Part shown: positions 24,018 through 32,387 of the stretch, one piece after another
How positions within the stretch are numbered: the first letter of the stretch is position 1
Layout of the letters: each line of letters begins with the position of its first letter
DNA from: JAVKFY01 sp040223615
GTDB taxonomy: Bacteria; Pseudomonadota; Alphaproteobacteria; GCA-2731375
Assembly (NCBI GenBank): GCA_040223615.1
Contig: JAVKFY010000064.1
Location: forward strand, 1 to 64,000
Direction: 5' to 3'
DNA length: 64,000 nt
The notes under the pieces: model-generated
What the model was told of the DNA's origin: nothing
Databases searched by the model: none
Seen by the model: only the letters and a program-made list of their open reading frames with translations
Position numbers and translations under genes: made by a program

Positions 24018-25514
24018 TTAGCCTTCGTGCTCCTTGCCGCCCGGGCACAGACGGATGCCGGCGCGCAGGTTCTTGTAGGGCAGCGTTTCGGGGCGGTCGA
24101 TGAAGGCGCCAGGGGCCTCGACCACAAGGATCTCCTCGGCGATATCGGTGAAGTCGCCGCGAAAATGCACCGCGCTCTTCAGGCCGAGAATCTTCTGCTC
24201 CGTCGGCTCCACACCGATGTGACGGAACATCTCCTTGTCCGCGGCCTGCATCCGGTTGGTCGCCACGATCACCGACACGCCGCCATGGGTCAGTACCGCC
24301 ATCGGCCCCAGCGCCGCGCGCGCGTTCTTGTAGAACGGGCCGGTGCAGGTGAAGCGGCCGTCGGACAGGCCGGTCACCTTCCAGGTCTTGGTCAGCGGCG
24401 GATCGCCCGCGGTGAACAGCTTGCCGCCGACGGTGATCTCGACCTCGGCGTTGAGGCCCGCCGCGTGCGCCTGCGCGGCGGCTTCCGGATCGGTCAGCAC
24501 GCCGACCACGGCCTTGTCGGCGTTGTTGGCGATCAGCGCGGCCAGCAGGCCGGTGGTGTCGGAGGTGGCGCCGGCGCCGCAGTTGTCCTGCACGTCGGCC
24601 AGCACGAAAGGCCGGTGTGCGTTCGAGGCGATGGCCTTCTGCGAGGCTTGGTCGGGGGTCAGGAACGGCACCTGCCAGAGCTTCTCCTCGGCCATAATGT
24701 GGTCGAAGAGCGCGTCGGCGGCACGGTCGGCGGCGGCCTGATCCTCGCCATAGGCGACTACCACAGGGCCGCAATCGTGGATGTCGGCCGGCGGGAAGCC
24801 CGGCGTGAAGGAAACGTGGACCACGCCGTCCTCGGTCGCCAGTGCATCGGCCTTGGCATAGGTGCCCTTCGCCGGCTCGACCATGGTGCACTGGCCCGTG
24901 AGCGGCATCAGGAAGGGCAACGCGCGACGCGCCTTGGCCGGCCGCTTGCCGGTCTCCAGCAGGCCGTGCAGGTAGCGCGCGGCGCGCTGGCCGGTCTCGG
25001 CCATGTCGAGGTGCGGATAGGTGCGGTAGGCGATCAGCCCGTCGCAATGCTCGACCATCTTCTCGGTGGTGTTGGAGTGCAGGTCAAGGCTGACGACCAG
25101 CGGCATCTCGTCGCCGATCTGGCCGCGCACGCGCTCGATCAGTTCGCCCTCGCCGTCCTCCAGGTGTTCGCACACCATGGCGCCGTGCAGGTCGAGATAG
25201 ACCGCGTCGAACGGCGCCGCTGCGGCCAGCCCTTCCAGGATGATCTTCGACATGTTCTCGAAGGCCTCACCGGTGACGTGCGCGGAAGGCACCGCGCCGG
25301 ACCAGGCGATCGGCGCCAGCTCGTGACCCAGCACGCGAGCCTCGTTGATGAAGCCGCCGGTGCCGATGTTCATCGGCGGGAACACCTCCAGCATCGCCTC
25401 GCCCTGGGTCAGGCCGGGAAAGCCCTCGGCGCGAACGAAATCGTCCCACTCCGCCTTCAGCGGCGCGAAGGTATTGGTCTCGTGCATGAAGCCGGCGTGC
25501 GCGATGCGAGCCAT
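24018..25514 (-). CDS. MlrC/M81-family metallopeptidase-like protein
   Basis: A 498-residue protein of the M81 family (microcystinase C-like N-terminal DUF1485 plus MlrC C-terminal domain). Seen: 'MARIAHAGFMHETNTFAP' (typical start), 'DAVYLDLHGAMV' and 'VVSLDLHSNTT' (His/Asp residues proposed to bind zinc), 'SFTPGFPPADI' and 'LADVQDNCGAGATSDTTG'. Most family members have no known substrate; only a few cleave linear microcystin peptides, so a small amide or peptide should be assumed. Leftward, 33 bp after the MBL-fold gene stop, so probably one operon. Convergent with the HAD gene across a REP-like palindrome. Confidence 0.9.
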   Translation of the reverse strand: MARIAHAGFMHETNTFAPLKAEWDDFVRAEGFPGLTQGEAMLEVFPPMNIGTGGFINEARVLGHELAPIAWSGAVPSAHVTGEAFENMSKIILEGLAAAAPFDAVYLDLHGAMVCEHLEDGEGELIERVRGQIGDEMPLVVSLDLHSNTTEKMVEHCDGLIAYRTYPHLDMAETGQRAARYLHGLLETGKRPAKARRALPFLMPLTGQCTMVEPAKGTYAKADALATEDGVVHVSFTPGFPPADIHDCGPVVVAYGEDQAAADRAADALFDHIMAEEKLWQVPFLTPDQASQKAIASNAHRPFVLADVQDNCGAGATSDTTGLLAALIANNADKAVVGVLTDPEAAAQAHAAGLNAEVEITVGGKLFTAGDPPLTKTWKVTGLSDGRFTCTGPFYKNARAALGPMAVLTHGGVSVIVATNRMQAADKEMFRHIGVEPTEQKILGLKSAVHFRGDFTDIAEEILVVEAPGAFIDRPETLPYKNLRAGIRLCPGGKEHEG

Positions 25515-25547
25515 GGGCGTTCCTCTGATCAGTAGGGCAATGGTCGG

Positions 25548-26276
25548 TCAGGCGAGTGCCTCACGCAGCAGATTATCATAGTGCGCCGCGAGTCCCTCAA
25601 GCTGGCTGGCCCCATCGCCCCAGAACGAGGCGCCGTGCATGACCGCCAGCGTCGTCGGCGCCAGACCTGCCAGCCGCCGCATGGTCGGTGCGGTCGTCGG
25701 CGTCAGCGGCGTAAACGGGAACACCTTCATGGTCTCGATCGCCGGCCCCAGGATGTCGGCCTCACTCAGCGCCGGGCTTTCACCGGCGTGCGCGAACAGG
25801 TCCGAGCAGATCAACGTCCGGGTGGTCTCCTCGAACATCAGGCCGGCATTGAGATCGTGCGGAACGTTCGGTGTATCGAGCCAGCGGACACGTTTGCCGC
25901 CGAGGTCCAGAACTTCGTCATTCGCCAGCTTGCGCGGTGGCCGCGCCAGATGATCGTTGAGCCAAAGGTTGCAGCCGAACGTGCCATGCACGGCGGTCGC
26001 GTTCGGCGCCGCGGCGATGAAGTCGTCCAGCCCACCGCATTCGTCGGATTCGACGTGACTGAAGCTGATCCAGCGCAGGCGGTCCAGCGGCAGCAACCTG
26101 GCGACGGCGGCGCTCACGCCGGGAAACAGGGCCCGCTGCCCGGTGTGGAACAGCAACGGTTCGTCGGCAACGATCAGGAACTGATTGAAGGTCAGACCGG
26201 CCGGTCCACCGACACCCGGTAGCAACGTCGACAACCGATAGATACCGTCGCCGATTTCACTGGTATGGGTTTCCAT
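25548..26276 (-). CDS. MBL-fold protein with di-iron (ODP-like) ligand pattern
   Basis: A 242-residue metallo-beta-lactamase-fold protein. In place of the hydrolase motif HxHxDH it has 'SHVESDECGGLDDF', i.e. H-x-E-x-D-E, resembling the H-x-E-x-D-H of flavodiiron (oxygen-binding ODP) proteins. Further candidate ligands: His in 'NVPHDLNAG', Asp in 'LICSDLFAH' and His in 'AVMHGASFW'. No flavodoxin domain is attached. This suggests an O2/NO-reactive di-iron protein or an O2 sensor rather than a hydrolase; this is inference. It lies upstream of mlrC, 33 bp apart, and 18 bp after the dioxygenase-like gene, probably co-transcribed. Confidence 0.8.
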   Translation of the reverse strand: METHTSEIGDGIYRLSTLLPGVGGPAGLTFNQFLIVADEPLLFHTGQRALFPGVSAAVARLLPLDRLRWISFSHVESDECGGLDDFIAAAPNATAVHGTFGCNLWLNDHLARPPRKLANDEVLDLGGKRVRWLDTPNVPHDLNAGLMFEETTRTLICSDLFAHAGESPALSEADILGPAIETMKVFPFTPLTPTTAPTMRRLAGLAPTTLAVMHGASFWGDGASQLEGLAAHYDNLLREALA

Positions 26277-26294
26277 TTCTCTCCTTGCCGCCGG

Positions 26295-26927
26295 CTAGCC
26301 CGGCAATGCCAATTCGACATCTGCTTCGTAGATCGCCCGTACGGCATCCGCGCGTGCCTGCACGGTCATTGACACGGCCACGCGCTCGGCCGTCGACAAC
26401 CGGCGGAACAGGAAGTCTTCGGCGTTCTGTGGATGGCCGGCGCGGAACAGTTGCGTGCTTAACCGCGGCTCGCCGCCGACCCGGACCTTGGTGTGGATGT
26501 GCGGCGTGCGTCCCGAGTAGGGCACCGGCACGATGGTGCGGAAGGCGAAGCGTCCGTCGGCGTCGCAACGGGCGCGGCCGAAGCCCTGAAACGCCGGATC
26601 GATGTCGCCTTGCGTCAGGTAGGTGCCGTGGCCGTCGCACTGCCAGATCTCGACCACGGCGCCGCCGACCGGCCGGCCGTTGGCGTCGAGCACCCGGCCG
26701 CCCAGGTGCAGGATATCGCCAACGACGCCCTCTCCGTTCACCAGGTCGGCATCGTCGCCATGCGGCCGCTCGCGCGGATAGAACGGCCCGTCGGTCATCC
26801 GTGGCGTCGCCCCGATCAGAAGCGTCGCCGCGGCGACGGTGAGGATGGTGCGGCGGGATGCGAAAACAAGACCGTCACCCCGGACTTGATCCGGGGTCCA
26901 TGCCGGCGACGTGCGCGGGGTCGACAT
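26295..26927 (-). CDS. Exported intradiol ring-cleavage dioxygenase-family protein
   Basis: Intradiol dioxygenase-fold protein (about 210 residues from this start). The core is clear: 'TDGPFYP', 'LGGRVLDANGRPVGGAVVEI' then WQCD, 'GFGRARCDADGRFAFRT' and 'VPYSGRTPHIHTKV', which supplies Tyr and two His of the Fe(III) site; a second Tyr is in 'GTYLTQGD'. A twin-Arg-like exported leader follows residue 24 ('SRRTILTVAAATLLIGA'). No start codon lies between the leader and a palindromic repeat; the nearest ATG (26927) is inside the repeat, so the first ~18 residues are repeat-derived. A shorter start at ATG 26798 would remove the leader. Confidence 0.75.
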   Translation of the reverse strand: MSTPRTSPAWTPDQVRGDGLVFASRRTILTVAAATLLIGATPRMTDGPFYPRERPHGDDADLVNGEGVVGDILHLGGRVLDANGRPVGGAVVEIWQCDGHGTYLTQGDIDPAFQGFGRARCDADGRFAFRTIVPVPYSGRTPHIHTKVRVGGEPRLSTQLFRAGHPQNAEDFLFRRLSTAERVAVSMTVQARADAVRAIYEADVELALPG

Positions 26928-26969
26928 GGATCCTGGCTCTCCGCGCTGCGCTTTGCGGCCCGGGTGACG
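26873..26969. repeat. REP-like palindrome, family B, overlapping the 5' end of the dioxygenase gene
   Basis: GTCACCCCGG at the left end pairs with CCCGGGTGAC at the right end; an inner hairpin CCGGACTTGATCCGG lies at 26880-26894. A related hairpin with the same 15-nt core occurs at 28876-28890. Elements of this look are widespread in alphaproteobacterial genomes. It lies between the dioxygenase core and ilvD and ends a few bases before the ilvD stop. Confidence 0.75.
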
Positions 26970-26976
26970 TCTCATC

Positions 26977-28701
26977 CTAGATATCCGCGTAGCAGTGGGT
27001 CTCCGCCTTGCCGCCGGGATGGGTGACGGCACCCTTGTGGGCCGGGCCGACGAGCTGGGCGTATTTCCACAGCGCACCGGCCTGGTAGTCGGTCTCGCGC
27101 GGCTTCCAGGCCGCCTTGCGCTTGGCCAGCTCCTCGTCCGACAGGTCGACGGAGAGCTCGCCGCTGTCGGAGTCGATGGTGATCATGTCGCCGTCCTTGA
27201 GCAGCCCGATCGGCCCGCCGACGGCGGCTTCCGGCCCGACATGGCCGATGCAGAAGCCGCGCGTGCCGCCGGAAAACCGGCCGTCGGTGATCAGCGCGAC
27301 CTTCTCGCCCATGCCCTGGCCGTAGATCAGCGCCGTGGTGGACAGCATTTCGCGCATGCCGGGGCCGCCCTTCGGCCCCTCGTAGCGGATCACCAGCACC
27401 TCGCCCTCCATGTAGGCCTTGGCCTGCACGGCGGCGAAACACTCCTCCTCGCTGTCGAAGCAGCGCGCCGGCCCGACGTGGCGCGAGCGCGCCATCCCCG
27501 CGACCTTCACGATGGCGCCGTCCGGCGCGATGTTGCCCTTCAGGCCGACGACGCCGCCGGTCGGCGTGAGCGGCCGGCTGGTCGGATACACCACGTCCTG
27601 GTCCTCCGGGAACACCACGTCCTTCATGTTCTCCGCCAGGGTCTTGCCGGTGACAGTGATGCAGTCGCCGTCGAGGTAGCCGCCGTCGAGCAGGGCCTTG
27701 ATCAGGATCGGGATGCCGCCGACGTCGTACAGGTCCTTGGCGACGTACTTCCCGCCCGGCTTCATGTCGGCGATGTACGGCGTCTCGCGGAAGATCTTCA
27801 CCACGTCGTCCATGTCGAAGTCGATGCCGGCCTCGTGCGCCAGCGCCGGCAGGTGCAGGCCGGCATTGGTCGAGCCGCCCGACGCGGCGACCACGACGGC
27901 GGCGTTGCGCAAACTCGCCTTGGTGATGATGTCGCGCGGGCGGATGTTCTGCGCCAGCAGGTTCATCACCGCCTCGCCGGACAGCTCGGCGAACTTGTCG
28001 CGGGTCTCGTACGGCGCCGGCGCGCTGCCCGAATAGGGCAATGCCAGGCCGATCGCCTCGGACACGGTGGCCATGGTGTTGGCGGTGAACTGGCCGCCGC
28101 AGGAGCCGGCCGACGGACAGGCCACGCATTCCAGCTCGTGCAGGTCGTCCTCGGTCCAGTTGCCGGCCGCCACCTGGCCGACGCCCTCGAACACGTCGAC
28201 GACGGTGACGTCCTTGTCACGGAACCGGCCGGGCAGGATCGAGCCGCCGTAGAGGAACACCGACGGAACGTTGAGCCTGGCCATCGCCATCATCATGCCG
28301 GGCAGCGACTTGTCGCAGCCGGCCAGTCCGACCAGCGCGTCGTAGCAGTGGCCGCGCATGGTCAGCTCGACCGTGTCGGCGATGGCGTCGCGACTGGCCA
28401 GCGACGACTTCATGCCCTGGTGGCCCATGGCGATGCCGTCGGTCACGGTGATGGTGGTGAACTCGCGCGGACTGCCGCCGGCGCTCTTCACGCCGGTCTT
28501 CACCACCTGCGCCTGGCGCGCCAGCGCGATGTTGCACGGCGCCGCCTCGTTCCAGGTCGTGGCCACGCCGACAAGCGGCTTGTGGATGTCCTCCTCGGTC
28601 ATCCCCATGGCGTAGTAGTAGGACCGGTGCGGTGCCCGCTCGTAGCCCTCGGTGACGTGCCGGCTCGGCAGCTTGCTCTTGTCGAAGGTCTTGGTATCCA
28701 T
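26977..28701 (-). CDS. ilvD: Dihydroxy-acid dehydratase
   Basis: A 574-residue IlvD/Edd-family Fe-S dehydratase; IlvD converts 2,3-dihydroxy-isovalerate (or -methylvalerate) to the 2-oxo acid in valine/isoleucine synthesis. Seen: 'VGVATTWNEAAPCNIALA', 'GLAGCDKSLPGMMMAMARL' and 'CVACPSAGSCGGQFTANTMA', which carry the cluster Cys, plus 'ITDGRFSGGTRGFCIGHVGP' and 'GHVGPEAA'. The ATG at 28701 has GGAGGAG before it. The C-terminus ('HPGGKAETHCYADI') is typical. Related sugar-acid dehydratases cannot be fully excluded, but the length and motifs favour IlvD. It stands apart from other ilv genes. Confidence 0.92.
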   Translation of the reverse strand: MDTKTFDKSKLPSRHVTEGYERAPHRSYYYAMGMTEEDIHKPLVGVATTWNEAAPCNIALARQAQVVKTGVKSAGGSPREFTTITVTDGIAMGHQGMKSSLASRDAIADTVELTMRGHCYDALVGLAGCDKSLPGMMMAMARLNVPSVFLYGGSILPGRFRDKDVTVVDVFEGVGQVAAGNWTEDDLHELECVACPSAGSCGGQFTANTMATVSEAIGLALPYSGSAPAPYETRDKFAELSGEAVMNLLAQNIRPRDIITKASLRNAAVVVAASGGSTNAGLHLPALAHEAGIDFDMDDVVKIFRETPYIADMKPGGKYVAKDLYDVGGIPILIKALLDGGYLDGDCITVTGKTLAENMKDVVFPEDQDVVYPTSRPLTPTGGVVGLKGNIAPDGAIVKVAGMARSRHVGPARCFDSEEECFAAVQAKAYMEGEVLVIRYEGPKGGPGMREMLSTTALIYGQGMGEKVALITDGRFSGGTRGFCIGHVGPEAAVGGPIGLLKDGDMITIDSDSGELSVDLSDEELAKRKAAWKPRETDYQAGALWKYAQLVGPAHKGAVTHPGGKAETHCYADI

Positions 28702-28868
28702 CTCGCTTCTCCTCCCCGCGCGTCGTCGTTTGACCTGCCTGTACGCCGCAAGCAGACCCTTGCTGCGGCCAGGACGGCGCGTCAACTGTTCCCACCACGC
28801 CGGCGGCTGGACGTGGGTACCCGGGACAGGCCCGGGCAGGACGATCCTATTTGATGTGAAGAAAACAC

Positions 28869-28895
28869 GTCATGCCCGGACTTGATCCGGACATC
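28869..28895. repeat. REP-like hairpin, family B (short copy)
   Basis: GTCATGCCCGGACTTGATCCG-type hairpin in the gap between ilvD and the valS stop. It shares the 15-nt CCGGACTTGATCCGG core (28876-28890) with the larger element at 26873-26969. It could act as a 3' end or terminator for valS. Confidence 0.65.
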
Positions 28896-28928
28896 CGCGC
28901 CTCTCCACCTTCTCCGGCACCTGCCGCG

Positions 28929-31571
28929 CTACGCCGCACCGCCGAGTTGCGCCAAGGCATCCGACAGCTGCACGCGCCGCTGCTCGGCCTCGGCGAGCTG
29001 CTCGCGCTGGCCCTCGACGACCTCCTCCGGCGCCCTGCTGACGAAGTTCTCGTTCGCCAGCTTGGCATTCATCCGTTTCACGTCGGCCGTGAGCTTGTCG
29101 AGCTCCTTGCCGAGCCGGCTCCGCTCAGCCTGGAGGTCGATGGTATCCAGCAGCGCAAGCGCCACGGTCGCCTCCTCCAACGGCACATGAACCGCGCCGG
29201 GCGGCGAGTCCGCGGCGCCTTCCGGGAACTGGATTCGCGCCAGGCGCTGGATCACTTGGCGGTGCGTCGCCAGACGGGAAGCGCTCACGTCGTTGGCGTC
29301 TTCGAGGTAGGCCTCGATCTTCGCCGACGCCGGGACGCGCAGCTCGTTGCGCACCGAGCGGACCTCGCTGACCAGCTTGATCAGCCATTCGATCTCGGCC
29401 TCGGCGGCCGGGTCGCGGACCTCGGCCTCGAAGTCGGGCCACTGGCTAAGAGCCAGCATCTCGGTGCGGGTGCCGGTGCGCTGCCACAATTCCTCGGTCA
29501 CGAACGGCATGAACGGGTGCAGCAGGTGCATCATCTGCTCCAGCACCCAGGCCGCCGTGGCGCGGGTCTCGTCCTTCTCCGCGCCGTCCGGGCCCTGCAG
29601 CACCGGCTTGATCAGCTCCAGGTACCAGTCGCAGTAGGTGCCCCACACGAAGTGGTAGACTGCGGCGGCGGCCTCGTCGAAGCGGTATTCGTCGATGCCC
29701 CTGGCGACGTCGCTCGCGGTCCTGGCCAGCGCGCCGACGATCCAGCGGTTCAGCGTCAGGGTTGGCTGCGGCCGCGACGGCGGCGCCACGCACTCGTTCA
29801 TCTCCGCGAAGCGCGCCGCATTCCACAGCTTGGTGGCAAAGTTGCGGTAGCCCTCGATGCGTGCCCGTGCCGGCTTCACGTCGCGGCCGGGCGTGGCCAG
29901 CGCCGCCATGGTGAAACGTAGCGCGTCGGCGCCGAACTCGTCCATCAGGTCCAGCGGGTCGACCACGTTGCCCTTGGACTTCGACATCTTGGCGCCCTTC
30001 TCGTCGCGCACGATGCCGTGGATGTAGACGGTGTGGAACGGCACCTCGCCCATGAAGCGCAGGCCGAACATCATCATCCGGGCGACCCAGAAGAACAGGA
30101 TGTCGAATCCGGTGACCAGCAGGTCGGTCGGGTAGTAGCGCTCCAGCTCCGGCGTCTGCTCCGGCCAGCCCAGCGTCGAGAACGGCCACAGGCCGGAGCT
30201 GAACCAGGTGTCGAGCACGTCCGGATCGCGGCGCAGCTCGGTCGGCTTGCCGTAGTGGGCGTCCGCTGCCGCCTGTGCCTCCGCCTCGGTCGTGGCGACG
30301 AAGATCTTCTCGTCAGGTCCGTACCATGCCGGTATCTGATGGCCCCACCAGAGCTGGCGCGAGATGCACCACGGCTGAATGTTGCGCATCCAGTCGAAGT
30401 AGGTCTTGGTCCACTGCTCCGGCACGATCCTGGTCTTGCCGGTCTCCACCGCCTCAATCGCCGGCTTCGCCAAGGTGGCGGCATCGGCGTACCACTGCTC
30501 GGTCAGGTAGGGCTCGATCGGCACGCCGCCGCGGTCGCCGTACGGCACCGTGTGGACGTAGTCTTCGATCTGTTCGACCAGGTCGAGCGCCTCAAGGTCG
30601 GCGACGATCCGCTTGCGCGCTTCGAACCGCTCCAGGCGGCGATAGGGCTCCGGCACCTCGTCGTTCAGGTGCGCGGTATCGGTGAAGATGTTGATCATCT
30701 CCAGGTCGTGCCGGCGGCCGACCTCGAAGTCATTGAAGTCGTGCGCCGGGGTGATCTTCACCGCGCCGGAGCCCTGCTCCGGGTCGGCATAGTCATCGGC
30801 GACGATCCTGATCCTGCGCCCGACCAGCGGCAGCACCGCATGCCTGCCGACCAGGTCCTTGTAGCGCTCGTCGTCGGGATGCACGGCGACGGCGGTGTCG
30901 CCCAGCATGGTTTCCGGCCGGGTGGTGGCAACGACGATGAAGCGGCCGTTCTCGCCCTCGATCGGATACTTGAAGTGCCAGAGGTGGCCCTTCACCTCGG
31001 TCGGCTGAACTTCGAGGTCGGAGATCGCGGTGCGCAGCTTCGGGTCCCAGTTGACCAGCCGCTTGTCCTTGTAGATCAGGCCGTCGCGGTACAGGTCGAC
31101 GAACACCTTGCGCACGGCGTGGCTAAGGCCGTCGTCCATGGTGAAGCGTTCGCGGCGCCAGTCGCACGAGGCGCCCAGGCGGCGCAGCTGGTTGGTGATG
31201 ACGCCGCCGGACTCTTCTTTCCACGCCCAGACCTTGTCGACGAAGGCCTCGCGGCTCATGTCGGTGCGCTTCTTGCCCTCAGCCTCCAGGTTGCGCTCGA
31301 CCACCATCTGGGTGGCGATGCCGGCATGGTCACTGCCGGGCTGCCACAGCACGTCGCGGCCGGCCATGCGCTGGCGCCGGATGACGATGTCCTGCAACGT
31401 GTTGTTGAGGGCGTGGCCCATGTGCAGGCTGCCGGTCACGTTCGGCGGCGGGATCACGATGGTATAGGGCTGGGCGTTGCCGCGTTGACCGCAGGCAAAG
31501 GCGCCGGTCTGTTCCCAGGAGTCGTACAGGCGTTGTTCAACGTCCTGCGGGCGAAAGGTCTTGTCCAGCAT
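28929..31571 (-). CDS. valS: Valyl-tRNA synthetase
   Basis: An 880-residue class I aminoacyl-tRNA synthetase that charges tRNA(Val) and edits threonine. The HIGH-type motif is 'PPPNVTGSLHMGHALNNTL' and KMSKS is present as 'AKMSKSKGNVVDPLDLMDE'. An editing (CP1) domain with 'VVATTRPETMLGDTAVAVHP' lies at about 200-350. The C-terminal coiled coil ('LQAERSRLGKELDKLTADVK') that contacts tRNA is present. The ATG at 31571 starts 'MLDKTFRPQDVEQRLYDSWE', the normal N-terminus. It is followed leftward by a short palindromic hairpin. popZ lies upstream on the same strand. Confidence 0.97.
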   Translation of the reverse strand: MLDKTFRPQDVEQRLYDSWEQTGAFACGQRGNAQPYTIVIPPPNVTGSLHMGHALNNTLQDIVIRRQRMAGRDVLWQPGSDHAGIATQMVVERNLEAEGKKRTDMSREAFVDKVWAWKEESGGVITNQLRRLGASCDWRRERFTMDDGLSHAVRKVFVDLYRDGLIYKDKRLVNWDPKLRTAISDLEVQPTEVKGHLWHFKYPIEGENGRFIVVATTRPETMLGDTAVAVHPDDERYKDLVGRHAVLPLVGRRIRIVADDYADPEQGSGAVKITPAHDFNDFEVGRRHDLEMINIFTDTAHLNDEVPEPYRRLERFEARKRIVADLEALDLVEQIEDYVHTVPYGDRGGVPIEPYLTEQWYADAATLAKPAIEAVETGKTRIVPEQWTKTYFDWMRNIQPWCISRQLWWGHQIPAWYGPDEKIFVATTEAEAQAAADAHYGKPTELRRDPDVLDTWFSSGLWPFSTLGWPEQTPELERYYPTDLLVTGFDILFFWVARMMMFGLRFMGEVPFHTVYIHGIVRDEKGAKMSKSKGNVVDPLDLMDEFGADALRFTMAALATPGRDVKPARARIEGYRNFATKLWNAARFAEMNECVAPPSRPQPTLTLNRWIVGALARTASDVARGIDEYRFDEAAAAVYHFVWGTYCDWYLELIKPVLQGPDGAEKDETRATAAWVLEQMMHLLHPFMPFVTEELWQRTGTRTEMLALSQWPDFEAEVRDPAAEAEIEWLIKLVSEVRSVRNELRVPASAKIEAYLEDANDVSASRLATHRQVIQRLARIQFPEGAADSPPGAVHVPLEEATVALALLDTIDLQAERSRLGKELDKLTADVKRMNAKLANENFVSRAPEEVVEGQREQLAEAEQRRVQLSDALAQLGGAA

Positions 31572-31645
31572 GACGGGTCTCTTCGATGTCTTATCCGCGC
31601 ACCGCGTGGGGCGCGTCGGGAGGTCTGCGGTGGGCGCCGGGCGGC

Positions 31646-32296
31646 CTACTTCTCGTCGGCCTGCCCGGCCAGCTTGGCGATCTCGCGCTCGACCAGCCGC
31701 TCTACGAGAGGCGGGAGGTGCCGGTCCAGCCATTCCTTGAGCATTGGCCGCAACAGCTCCTTCACCAGATCCTCCAGCGTCCTGTTGGCCTGCCCCATCG
31801 GCAGCCCGTGGGTCTGCGTGATCGCGCCGGCGAGCTGCGCGAACGACGACGTCGCCGAACTCGCCGTCGGGTCGGAGACGAGACCGGCATGGCCCGCGCC
31901 CGTGGGTGGCGGCGGCGCAACTTCCGGCTCCGGCTCGGGCGCCGGCTCGTCGTAGGAAACCGGTTCGGGCTCGAACTCGATCTCCGGTTCGCCTTCGTCG
32001 AAGTCGTCCTCGTCCGACTCGGGGGCGGGTTCCAGGTCGAGGTCGTCGCCGACCACCTCGGTCAGCTCCAGCACCTCTTCGTCGTCATCGTCTTCTTCCG
32101 GCTCGGCCTCGGGCTCTGCCTGTTCGAAAACATCGTCGTCGGCCTCGGCCATTTCCGGCTCGGCCTCGTCCTCGACCTCCTCCGCGACGTCTTCGCCGGC
32201 CTCGTCGGCCGGCTTGTCGTCTTCAGAGATGATCCGCCGGATGGAGGCGAGAATCTCCTCCATGGTCGGTTCTTGCTGGGCCTTGGCGTCGCTCAT
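31646..32296 (-). CDS. popZ: PopZ-like polar organising protein (DUF2497)
   Basis: A 216-residue acidic, low-complexity protein. The N-terminal peptide 'EPTMEEILASIRRIISEDD' is the signature of PopZ, the pole-organising scaffold of alphaproteobacteria. A long Asp/Glu/Pro-rich linker (about residues 40-140) and a C-terminal helical oligomerisation domain ('LEDLVKELLRPMLKEWLDRH' onward to 'LVEREIAKLAGQADEK') complete the architecture. PopZ binds ParB and cell-cycle proteins at the pole. The ATG at 32296 is chosen over one nine codons upstream because the family begins close to the conserved helix. Located between tolC and valS, on the same strand; the PopZ-ValS order is common in alphaproteobacteria. 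Confidence 0.9.
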   Translation of the reverse strand: MSDAKAQQEPTMEEILASIRRIISEDDKPADEAGEDVAEEVEDEAEPEMAEADDDVFEQAEPEAEPEEDDDDEEVLELTEVVGDDLDLEPAPESDEDDFDEGEPEIEFEPEPVSYDEPAPEPEPEVAPPPPTGAGHAGLVSDPTASSATSSFAQLAGAITQTHGLPMGQANRTLEDLVKELLRPMLKEWLDRHLPPLVERLVEREIAKLAGQADEK

Positions 32297-32387
32297 TTCC
32301 GGAATCTCTTGGGTGCGCCGCACGCGACGTCGCAGCCTAAATCACTGTCACAATAAATGCCAGCCAAGCCGTTGCCGGACCGCGCGT

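Noticed and set aside
24018..25535. Full-length forward frame opposite mlrC, and similar long ones opposite ilvD and valS
   Set aside because: GC-rich third-position effect; low-complexity composition; strong genes on the other strand.
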